From: Streptococcus porci DSM 23759
GTDB taxonomy: Bacteria > Bacillota > Bacilli > Lactobacillales > Streptococcaceae
Direction: 5' to 3'
Length of the DNA: 64,000 nucleotides
NCBI RefSeq assembly: GCF_000423765.1
Contig: NZ_AUIP01000012.1
Span: 36,041 to 100,040, forward strand
The notes below the pieces were generated by a model. The model was not told the DNA's origin and searched no databases. It saw only the letters and a list, made by a program, of their open reading frames with translations. The position numbers were made by a program, and so were the translations under genes. This document shows, piece after piece, positions 17,594 to 26,712 of this stretch (positions within the stretch are counted from its first letter, which is position 1; each line of letters starts with the position of its first letter).

Positions 17594-18814
17594 ATGAATG
17601 AAAACGAATTAACACATTTTCTAACACTACAGAGCAAATTATCAAATGTACCTTGTTCACTTTTCAAAAAACAAACTTGTATCTTTTCGGTAAATATGCC
17701 CCAAGGTTTTGCAAATGGCTATTTTAGAAATAATCTCACTTCAGATTTCTATTATCATGTTACAGATGATTTTCTAATATATGGAGTCCTTCCAATATCT
17801 GATGAGAGTCATCTTTGTATCGGTCCTGCATTAATAAGCGAACTTTCAAAAAAAGATATTCAATTTTTCCTAGAAAAAGTAAATATAAAAGCTGATGTTG
17901 CCGAAAATGAAAAAATATATTCCCTTGAATATATTTCTTTGGAAATGTTTCTCTGTTTACTTTGCATATTTCAAAATGCAGTCAATCATCAACTTGTCGA
18001 TGTTAAACAATTGATGCAAAAGAAGGAAATAAGTTTTACGGATTTTCAAATTAACATTAGTGAAAAAATAGTAGAAAAAATAGATGAGGAGCAATTTGAA
18101 TTACAAAATAACTTCCATTCCTCAGACATTGAAGAGAGAATATTCTTAGTAATAAGTCGTGGAAATAGTAAACGCTTAAAAGAAATATTGCTAAGTAATA
18201 CTTACCAGCTAGGAAAACTCGCCTCAAATACATTCAGACACTTGAAAAATGCTACACTAATCTTAAATAGTATCTCACTTAGAGCAGCTATCAAAGGCGG
18301 ACTTGACTCCGCTACTGCATATCGCCTAGGTGGGATATATGCCCAAAAAATCGAGAACTGTCAAACTATTGATGAATTGAATTCTGTCAGTTGGCATATG
18401 GCATTGGACTACTGCGAAAGGGTTAATAATCATTTGAATCGTGACCAAATAATCAGTCAGAAACAAGATATCAATGTTCGAAAATGTATTGACTATATTC
18501 TAGATCATTATTCTGAAGAGATTAGTCTGGATCTCTTAGCAAAAATTACTGGTTACTCTGCTCCTTATTTATCAAAAAAATTCAAAATGGTTACCGGAGT
18601 GACTATTACTCATTTTATTAATAAGAAACGCTGTTCTGAAGCACAAGAACTCCTTCTTCTGACAAATTATTCAATTTGGGAAATAGCTAGTCAAGTTGGC
18701 TATTCCAGTCAAAGTTACTTCCAAAAACAATTTAAAAAAATAGCAGGTTCAACACCACAAGAGTATCGAAATGAAGAGAATTTAATACACCAATCAATTA
18801 ATATGTTCGAATAA
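17594..18814 (+). CDS. AraC-type regulator of module B
   Basis: A 406-residue regulator with an uncharacterised N-terminal sensor (about 1-150), a helical middle (about 170-290, with SLRAAIKGGLDSATAYRLGG) and a C-terminal AraC double helix-turn-helix (about 300-398: SLDLLAKITGYSAPYLSKKF and SIWEIASQVGYSSQSYFQKQF). The same architecture is seen in the regulator at 29572 and the broken one at 20804, but not in the cupin-type regulator at 9350. It is transcribed away from the module B operon and probably activates it in response to the glycoside or a product. Confidence 0.85.
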   Translation: MNENELTHFLTLQSKLSNVPCSLFKKQTCIFSVNMPQGFANGYFRNNLTSDFYYHVTDDFLIYGVLPISDESHLCIGPALISELSKKDIQFFLEKVNIKADVAENEKIYSLEYISLEMFLCLLCIFQNAVNHQLVDVKQLMQKKEISFTDFQINISEKIVEKIDEEQFELQNNFHSSDIEERIFLVISRGNSKRLKEILLSNTYQLGKLASNTFRHLKNATLILNSISLRAAIKGGLDSATAYRLGGIYAQKIENCQTIDELNSVSWHMALDYCERVNNHLNRDQIISQKQDINVRKCIDYILDHYSEEISLDLLAKITGYSAPYLSKKFKMVTGVTITHFINKKRCSEAQELLLLTNYSIWEIASQVGYSSQSYFQKQFKKIAGSTPQEYRNEENLIHQSINMFE

Positions 18815-18850
18815 AAAAGTTACTTATATCCTGATATTCTAGTTTTACAG

Positions 18851-19291
18851 GAAATGATGACCGAATATTTTTTACCGCAGGAATTTTCCCAACAGATGTT
18901 GAAACACTACCTGCCACTCTTTTTCTACCAATTAGCACGACTATTGCCAACCCTTGAAAAAACTGTTGATTTACACTTAGAAGAATCAACCTACGCTCAA
19001 ATATTGAAAATTATTGATTGTGAATACGCTACAATTAGTCTCACTAACCTGGCCCAGCGACTGAGTTTTAATAAAAACTATCTGAGCAACCTCATCAAAG
19101 CAGAATCTGGCCAAACCTTCACCCAACTGGTCAATCAACGCAAACTGATGAAAGCTCAATTATTACTGAGAACGACCCAACTCCCTATTCAAGAAATCGC
19201 CCTCAGTGTCGGTTTCAGTAATAAAACCTATTTTTACGAAAAATACAAAGAAACCTTCGGCCATGGACCGAAGGAGAAAAGAAAAAGCTAG
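18851..19291 (+). pseudogene. 5'-truncated duplicate of the rhamnose AraC regulator
   Basis: These 441 bases repeat the 3' part of the gene at 9350 with only a few changes. Because the sequence stays open from an ATG at 18854, a 145-residue protein consisting of the AraC DNA-binding domain alone could be made. It would lack the cupin sensor and might compete for the same operators. No ribosome site is obvious, so it is treated as a pseudogene left by the event that inserted module B. Confidence 0.85.
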
Positions 19292-19312
19292 CAGTTTGAG
19301 GCTGCTAGCTTT
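18851..19312 (+). repeat. 462-bp direct repeat, right copy
   Basis: Partner of 9869-10330. Identity stops abruptly 37 bases after the module B regulator on the left and 2 bases past the terminator hairpin on the right. Confidence 0.95.
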
Positions 19313-19342
19313 GTTAGAATACCGTCAAAAAATAGAATACGT

Positions 19343-20311
19343 CTATTTCTTTAAAAATTGCTCAATTGCTGGAATAGCAACTTGATTGAAGTTATTGTCA
19401 ATCCAGTGTACGCCACCCTCTACAGTTACAAGTTTCGATGATGGAAATAATTGATTGGCCTCAACAGCATACCGATAGGGCACTACTTCATCATTGGTTC
19501 CTTGTATAATCAGAACAGGGGATTCAACTTTTTTTATTTCACTATCAATATTAATGCCAAGTGCATCTTTTAGATAAACGGCACCAAGTTGAGCATTTTT
19601 ATGTGTAATCACTGCTGGAATCTGATCCGTTGACGAGACACCTAAACTGGCATAAGTTTCTTTGACATCGTCAAAGAGAACAAAGGCTGGGAAAATCAAA
19701 ACAAGATTTTTTATAACTGTCGGATTTTCTGCTGCATATAGAGTCGATACAACTCCTCCTTGACTAGCTCCAAGTAAGGTTGTTGCATCAGGATTGACAA
19801 ACGATTCTTTTGAGAGTTTGTCAACTACTGCTGACAAGTCCTGTTTTTCAGTCAAGACAGACATAGATAACATATCTGTTCCGCCACTTTTTGAGTTATG
19901 ACTTCCGCCATAAAAATCAAAGCGATAAACGATAAATCCCATACGAGCCAGTTTATCGGCGTATTCTTCATACATTTCTAAGGTATTGTTAAAACCGTGT
20001 GAAATGATGACAAGCGGTCGTTTCTCGTTTTTATAGTTGCGAGATGCTGTTACTACACCATATAAGTTAACACCTTCTCTTTCAACCATATAGGTTTCAG
20101 AAACGATGTCTTCAGTAGCTTTGAGTTCAAAAGTTGAGGAAGATGTTGTTGTTTCAGATGTCAGTGCTGTCGATTGTTCTGTGGATGACTCACTGGTTGA
20201 TGTTCGGCTAGTCATCTGATTTTCTACATTTCCATTCTTTTGTTGTACAATCACAAATATTAATACAAAGATACTCATTAAAGTTGCCAAAACTAGTATG
20301 ATTTTTCTCAC
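19343..20311 (-). CDS. Membrane-anchored alpha/beta hydrolase, cinnamoyl/feruloyl esterase-like
   Basis: A 322-residue protein with a signal anchor (residues 4-22), then a Ser/Thr-rich linker (about 30-62) and an alpha/beta-hydrolase domain, so the enzyme should sit outside the membrane. The nucleophile is Ser183 in GASQGG, the acid Asp274 in GTNDEVVPY and the base His302 in GGVHW. An oxyanion-type SHGF is at 104-107 and YRFDFYGG at 129-136. This layout resembles lactobacillal cinnamoyl/feruloyl esterases, which release phenolic acids from plant esters. The substrate is an inference, and a peptidase or lipase role is not excluded. It lies directly past the right copy of the 462-bp repeat. Confidence 0.72.
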   Translation of the reverse strand: MRKIILVLATLMSIFVLIFVIVQQKNGNVENQMTSRTSTSESSTEQSTALTSETTTSSSTFELKATEDIVSETYMVEREGVNLYGVVTASRNYKNEKRPLVIISHGFNNTLEMYEEYADKLARMGFIVYRFDFYGGSHNSKSGGTDMLSMSVLTEKQDLSAVVDKLSKESFVNPDATTLLGASQGGVVSTLYAAENPTVIKNLVLIFPAFVLFDDVKETYASLGVSSTDQIPAVITHKNAQLGAVYLKDALGINIDSEIKKVESPVLIIQGTNDEVVPYRYAVEANQLFPSSKLVTVEGGVHWIDNNFNQVAIPAIEQFLKK

Positions 20312-20335
20312 AATTCACCTCGTATTATGTTTTTA

Positions 20336-21453
<1,118 letters not shown>

Positions 21454-21478
21454 GAATAGGTTTTTTATTTTTTGAAGA

Positions 21479-23410
21479 TTATTTACTTACTTTGAGTAGT
21501 CTGTCTCCAATTTCAACTTGTCCACTCGCTAATGATAAGACAGCATGGTAGTCAGCAGTATTGGTTACAATAACAACGGTTGTATCGTCTAAGCCTGCTG
21601 CGGTAATTTTCTCTTTATCAAAGGTACCTAGTAGGTCACCTGCTTTGACTTTAGCACCATTTTCTACCTTGAGTTCGAAGCCCTCACCATTCAAGGTAAC
21701 GGTATTGACACCGACGTGGATGAAGACTTCCGCACCAGATTCTGTCTTCAAACTGAAGGCATGACCAGTCGCAAAGGCTAAAGTCACTTCAGCATCAGCT
21801 GGTGCATAGACTGCATAGTCACTTGGTTTAATAGCAATTCCTTGTCCCATGGCTCCACTTGAGAAGACTGGATCGCTGACATCACTTAGTGTCACTACTT
21901 TACCAGCAAGTGGTGCAAGTAGAACTTCGTCTGAAACTGGAGTTGCTTGTGGGCTTGCAACCTGTACACTGGTTGCATCTGTTGTCTCTGTATTTCCACG
22001 ACGTTCCGCAATAGCTGCGTAAATTTCAACCATTCGACCTTCCAAGTCAAACTTACGAAAGCATAGAAAACTGACCAAGCTCAAAATAAATGGTACATAG
22101 ATAGAAAAAGTAAAGATTGCCTGACGGACAGCCTCAGTTGCAACTGTCATCTCTGCATTGTAACCAGCAACTGCCAAACTCCAACCAATGATAGATACAC
22201 CAAGACCATTACCAATCTTGTTTGTAAAACTTTGAGCCGCACTCGAACGTCCAACCATTTTCGTACCAAAGAGATAATCATTGTAGTCAATGACCATGGC
22301 CATGAGTACACCTGACAAAGCCATAATTGGAATACCAGTAAAGGTTGTAATCAAGCCAACGGCTGTGTTAAATACAAAATGGTCAGGATTGATAACACGT
22401 GCAGCAGTAACCACAGTGGTAATCAAAGCCATAACTGTCAAGAGTTTCGTTGGACCCAATTTTTTCACAAGAGGTGTCAATAGTACAAAGCCAAGCAAGG
22501 TTGCCAGCAAGCCCAAACCACCCATGATGGCAACTAGGTTGTCATTACCATAAATCCATTTTGCATAGTAAGTGCTAGAGGCTCCTGAAATCCCCCATGA
22601 AACTTGGGCAGCAAAGTTGATGACAAGTAGCAAGAGCCAATATTTATTGCGACCTAATTTTGCCAAAGCCTCCCTGTAGGTAAGCTTTTCTTCCTCATCA
22701 ACATGAGTATGTTTCACTACTTCTTTTGCAGTTTCTTGGCGTGCATCTACTGCTGATTCACGTGCATACTTGTAGCAAAGAAGCATGGAGAGAACGATGA
22801 TAGCTCCAAAGAAGGCAGCTAGTTTAATCCATGCTGATTGGTCTCCACCCAACATATTTGTAATTGGAATAACCCCGATAACAATAATCATACCTGATAC
22901 ATAGCCAGCTGCTGCTCGCCATGTACCCATATTGCTTCGTTCTTCCTGACTGTTGGTCCGCACGATTTGAAGGGAAACATAAGGAAGTGAAATTGCTGTA
23001 TAGAAAATATCTGTAATCAAGAGGTTCATAACCATGATATATCCCAGTTGGAACCAATCTGGACCTGGTGGAATGATGAACATGGTCACCAATAGAAGAC
23101 CAGCTGGTATTCCTGCTTTCAAAAGCCATGGCCGATAGCGTTCTTTCCCTGGAGGAGTATTGTCCACAATAGAACCCATAAACAAGTCTGTAAAGGCATC
23201 GATGATACGGTTGATCATAAAGATGGTCGCAATAGCCCCTGCTGCTAAGCCAACCTTATCTGTATAGAAGTAGGTCAATTGGCCCGCCAAACCTGTGATG
23301 ATGTTAAGCGAGAACATTCCCAAGGAGTCCGCAAAATAATCACGAATCCGCATCACCTTCTGAATCCCGTCACGGTCGTAGCGGATGGCATGTTTGTCTT
23401 TTTTACCCAC
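21479..23410 (-). CDS. LacS-type glycoside transporter with fused IIA domain
   Basis: A 643-residue protein. Residues about 20-470 form a 12-helix GPH symporter ([23 protein letters not shown] between helices 2 and 3). A linker near 480-500 leads to a IIA-glucose-like domain with the phosphorylatable His565 in [13 protein letters not shown]. In LacS of S. thermophilus HPr-dependent phosphorylation of this domain tunes uptake, and the same is expected here. It is last in module C, downstream of GH3. The start codon is GTG (minus strand, 23408-23410), preceded by TAGGAGGAAA. The likely substrate is a beta-glucoside or rhamnosyl-glucoside. Confidence 0.92.
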   Translation of the reverse strand: MGKKDKHAIRYDRDGIQKVMRIRDYFADSLGMFSLNIITGLAGQLTYFYTDKVGLAAGAIATIFMINRIIDAFTDLFMGSIVDNTPPGKERYRPWLLKAGIPAGLLLVTMFIIPPGPDWFQLGYIMVMNLLITDIFYTAISLPYVSLQIVRTNSQEERSNMGTWRAAAGYVSGMIIVIGVIPITNMLGGDQSAWIKLAAFFGAIIVLSMLLCYKYARESAVDARQETAKEVVKHTHVDEEEKLTYREALAKLGRNKYWLLLLVINFAAQVSWGISGASSTYYAKWIYGNDNLVAIMGGLGLLATLLGFVLLTPLVKKLGPTKLLTVMALITTVVTAARVINPDHFVFNTAVGLITTFTGIPIMALSGVLMAMVIDYNDYLFGTKMVGRSSAAQSFTNKIGNGLGVSIIGWSLAVAGYNAEMTVATEAVRQAIFTFSIYVPFILSLVSFLCFRKFDLEGRMVEIYAAIAERRGNTETTDATSVQVASPQATPVSDEVLLAPLAGKVVTLSDVSDPVFSSGAMGQGIAIKPSDYAVYAPADAEVTLAFATGHAFSLKTESGAEVFIHVGVNTVTLNGEGFELKVENGAKVKAGDLLGTFDKEKITAAGLDDTTVVIVTNTADYHAVLSLASGQVEIGDRLLKVSK

Positions 23411-23445
23411 GATATTTTTCCTCCTATGTGTAGGTTATAACTGTT

Positions 23446-25716
23446 TTATTGATTCAAAACTGCAACAAGTCCTTCTAGCATAGACTTTTCAATCCCTGGT
23501 ACGAAGCTCAAAAGCTGTCTGATTGGCATTCCTTCCATCATGGCTTGCATCATTTCTGCACTGACGGCATCTGACTGGCTATCAGCCACTTGTTGAGCTT
23601 CAGCATTGCCTCCCAGTGCACTGCCCATCATCTGTTCAAAGATTGGACCGGCATGTTTGTCCGCCAATATTTCTCCAATCGTTGAGTTCAGGTGAAAGAC
23701 CTTTCTTGTAGGTTGGGCTGGAGCGACATGGACACTTGCTTCCAAGATTTTTTCCTCAGCTGACCGACCGATGATAATTGTGTAGTCACCTTCTTCAACA
23801 GTCCAGTTCTGTCTATCCATATCCCAGTAAGCAAAGGCTCTCTTGTCCAGTTCGACTGTTACCGTCTTGCTTTCGCCTGGCTCAAGTCCAATTTTGTCAA
23901 AGGCCCGTAACTCTAGGCTTGGACGGATAATCTTGCTGTTTGGCGCTGCCACATAGACCTGCACTACTTCTTTTCCGTAACAAATCCCTGTGTTAGTCAC
24001 GCGAACAGTGACAGCAAGTGTATCAGCATCTGTTAGTTCCTTTTGGCTAAGCTCCAGCTGACCATAGCTGAACTGGGTATAGGACAAGCCATGACCAAAT
24101 GGAAATAGGACTGGCATTTCCTTAGAACTATAATAACGGTAGCCGACAAAGACACCTTCTCGGTAATAGGACTTGTCATTTTCTCCGCCGTAATCCAAAT
24201 ATGTTGGAGTATCTTGAAGACGAAGGGGGAAGGTCTCAGCTAATCGTCCACTTGGATTGACCTCGCCATAGAGCAAATTGACAGTAGCTTGACCAACCGC
24301 CTGCCCTCCGAGATAGACTTCCAAAAGCCCTTTAACCTTGTCAATCCACGGCATTTCAATAGCGGAGCCATTATGAAGAACGACAACTAGATTTTCCTGC
24401 ACCTGACTGATTTTCTCTAGCAATTCAACCTGATTAGCTGGTAGTTGCATGTGCTTGCGGTCATACCCTTCTGATTCATAGCGGTCTGGTAATCCGATAA
24501 AGAGTACGGCCACATCGGATTGTTGCGCTAGTTCGAGCGCCTGTTCTTCGAGGTTTTCTACTGCCACATCCAATCTATCATCATAACCTCTGGCATAGCT
24601 AACAGACAAGTCCTTAGCAGCTTCTAATGCTGAATCGACTTTGAAGCTATTGATGTGGGAAGACCCGCCACCTTGGTAGCGTGGTTCTTGGGCATATTGA
24701 CCGATAAAGGCGACCTTTTGCTCCTTTTTCAGTGGCAAAATGGCATCTTGGTTTTTCAAAAGGATGCTGGACTCTTCTGCTAAGTGTTGAGCAACCTTGT
24801 GGTCAGCTTCCCTGTCAAATACAGCTGACTCATCGCGATTGTCCACATAATTAAAGATAACTGTCAAGAAACGCTCTACGGCTTGGTCAAGAATAGATTG
24901 GTCCAACTTACCTGACTCAACTGCTGCTACAATCTCCTTGTCAGTACGGTCTGACATAGCTGGCATTTCCAATTCACAGCCCGCTATCAATCCATCTACT
25001 CGGTCATTCATAGCACCCCAGTCGGTCATCACATAGCCTTCAAAGCCCCACTCATCCCGGAGAATATCTGTTAAGATTAGCTTGTTTTCACAAAGATAGG
25101 TTCCGTTCAGCTTGTTGTAAGCTCCCATCATGGTCCAAGGTTTTGCTTCCTTAACCATCTTTTCAAATGAAGCTAGATAGATTTCACGCATGGTTCGATC
25201 GTCCATAATGGAGTCGCTAGTCATCCGATGAAATTCTTGGTTGTTAGCCATGAAATGCTTGGGACTGGTTGCCACATTCTTGCTCTGAACTGCTTGGACA
25301 TAAGCACTGGCCATATCAGAAGAAAGTAGGGGATCTTCTGACAAGTATTCAAAGTTTCGACCACATAGTGGCGACCGTTTGATGTTCATGGCAGGTCCCA
25401 AAATAGTGGACACATTTTCAGCCTGACATTCATTTGCAAGGGTTTGGCCTAGTAGCTTGGCTACTTCCCTATCCCAGCTGGATGCAATGGCACAGCCTGC
25501 TGGAAAACAGACTGCTGGAATACTTTCGTTCAATCCCAAGTGGTCGCCTTCGCTCTCTTGTTTGCGCAAGCCATGCGGACCGTCTGATAACATAACTGAC
25601 GGAATCCCTAAGCGTTCAACTGCCTTTGTATTCCAAAAATCTCTACCAGAACACAAACTTGCTTTTTCTTCCAGAGTCATCTGGGTGACCAGTTCTTTGA
25701 TATTTCTTTCTGTCAT
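23446..25716 (-). CDS. GH3 family beta-glucosidase
   Basis: A 756-residue retaining glycosidase with no signal peptide. The catalytic nucleophile is Asp232 in YVMTDWGAM, preceded by KHFMANNQE (154-161) and GAYNKLNG (198-205), conserved in the family. The second domain (about 310-560) includes GGGSSHIN and YESEGYDRKHMQLP, which normally supplies the acid/base Glu. A fibronectin-III-like domain covers about 570-640. The C-terminal 100 residues are an extra helical stretch found in some Firmicute GH3 enzymes. It lies between the decayed esterase and the LacS-type transporter. A cre site is immediately upstream. Confidence 0.93.
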   Translation of the reverse strand: MTERNIKELVTQMTLEEKASLCSGRDFWNTKAVERLGIPSVMLSDGPHGLRKQESEGDHLGLNESIPAVCFPAGCAIASSWDREVAKLLGQTLANECQAENVSTILGPAMNIKRSPLCGRNFEYLSEDPLLSSDMASAYVQAVQSKNVATSPKHFMANNQEFHRMTSDSIMDDRTMREIYLASFEKMVKEAKPWTMMGAYNKLNGTYLCENKLILTDILRDEWGFEGYVMTDWGAMNDRVDGLIAGCELEMPAMSDRTDKEIVAAVESGKLDQSILDQAVERFLTVIFNYVDNRDESAVFDREADHKVAQHLAEESSILLKNQDAILPLKKEQKVAFIGQYAQEPRYQGGGSSHINSFKVDSALEAAKDLSVSYARGYDDRLDVAVENLEEQALELAQQSDVAVLFIGLPDRYESEGYDRKHMQLPANQVELLEKISQVQENLVVVLHNGSAIEMPWIDKVKGLLEVYLGGQAVGQATVNLLYGEVNPSGRLAETFPLRLQDTPTYLDYGGENDKSYYREGVFVGYRYYSSKEMPVLFPFGHGLSYTQFSYGQLELSQKELTDADTLAVTVRVTNTGICYGKEVVQVYVAAPNSKIIRPSLELRAFDKIGLEPGESKTVTVELDKRAFAYWDMDRQNWTVEEGDYTIIIGRSAEEKILEASVHVAPAQPTRKVFHLNSTIGEILADKHAGPIFEQMMGSALGGNAEAQQVADSQSDAVSAEMMQAMMEGMPIRQLLSFVPGIEKSMLEGLVAVLNQ

Positions 25717-25728
25717 GATATTCTCCTT

Positions 25729-25742
25729 TGATAACGTTTACA
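25729..25742. promoter_or_regulatory. cre site (CcpA) upstream of the GH3 gene
   Basis: TGATAACGTTTACA matches every fixed position of the consensus TGWNANCGNTNWCA. It lies 12-25 bases upstream of the GH3 start codon, next to the ribosome site AAAGGAG. At this position CcpA would block transcription when preferred sugars are present. Confidence 0.75.
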
Positions 25743-25794
25743 ATACTATCTTATAGTGTTTTTAGTGCAAAATATTGTAAAAATCAATTTTTTT

Positions 25795-26690
25795 GTATAA
25801 ATTACAATTTAATTTTACAATTTTCTACAAAATCCAAAGCTTTTTTCAAACTCTTTCTCGCTTCTGGTAAAAATGGAAAGGCATGGCACTGCTTGTCTTG
25901 AATATCAATAGCGATTCGATGATCTTACTGTTTCAGTTTTTCATAAAGCAGTTTTGAATCATCATAGTGGACCTCGCTGGAAGACACTGATAGTAAGATT
26001 GGTGGCATGCCTGTATAGTCTGCAAATTATGTTGAGATGTAAAGATCCAGCAAGGCAACTCTGCTATTAGCCACAGCCCAACCATAAACTGCTTCTTTCT
26101 GTTGGTAGCTAATGTAATTACCTCTCAACATGTAATCCATCGCTCTATTTGACAGATGAGACGGGAGCTCGTCTGCATGGTTGGTTGGTGGGGAAAGGGC
26201 AATAATGGCGCGTGGCAGGATGTGTTTGCCATCTCGAAGTTTGAGGCCTAGATCCAAGGATAGGGTACCACCCGCACTTTCGCCCATGATGATAGCTTGG
26301 CTCAAGTTATGACTACACTTGGCTAAATCTAGAAAGATTGCATAGACATCATCTATCTGTCTCGGCCACTTGTGCTAAAGGGCCAGCCGATAATTGACAG
26401 AAATACAGTCGTAACCCAGCTCTTTTAAAATATACTGGGTAACCGCTCGGCGCTCACCGGCAATACCTGTCGTAAAACCACCTCCGCGGATATAGAAGAC
26501 CCATTTTGGATTGCCAGGTTTGGAATAATACTCGATAATCTGACCTTGTATTTCCAACTCTTCATACTAGAGACTGGAGTCGATTTTGCCACTGTATTTG
26601 GCATTTTCTCGCTGTTCTTTTTCGTAATCATATGGACCTGTTGTTTTGTCAACAGCTGGTCGCAGTTACATATAAATATTTAATAAAAAC
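25795..26690 (-). pseudogene. Decayed acetyl-esterase-like alpha/beta hydrolase
   Basis: This interval has no intact gene. Three minus-strand frames together read as an Aes/lipase-type hydrolase. One segment has PKWVFYIRGGGFTTG (oxyanion H-G-G-G mutated to R-G-G-G), then CISVNYRLAL and a stop. The next frame has IIMGESAGGTLSLDLGL (nucleophile Ser) and PRAIIALSPPTNH to a stop at 26027. The last has MPPILLSVSSSEVHYDD and IDIQDKQCHAFPFLPEA. Several stops and at least one frame change separate them. It sits between GH78 and GH3 in module C, so an intracellular deacetylation step has been lost here. Confidence 0.85.
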
Positions 26691-26712
26691 TTTGAAAGCT
26701 CATCTTATTCTC

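Noticed and set aside
18854..19291. A functional 145-residue AraC regulator
   Set aside because: It is the 3' fragment of the duplicated rhamnose regulator without sensor domain or ribosome site; listed as a pseudogene.
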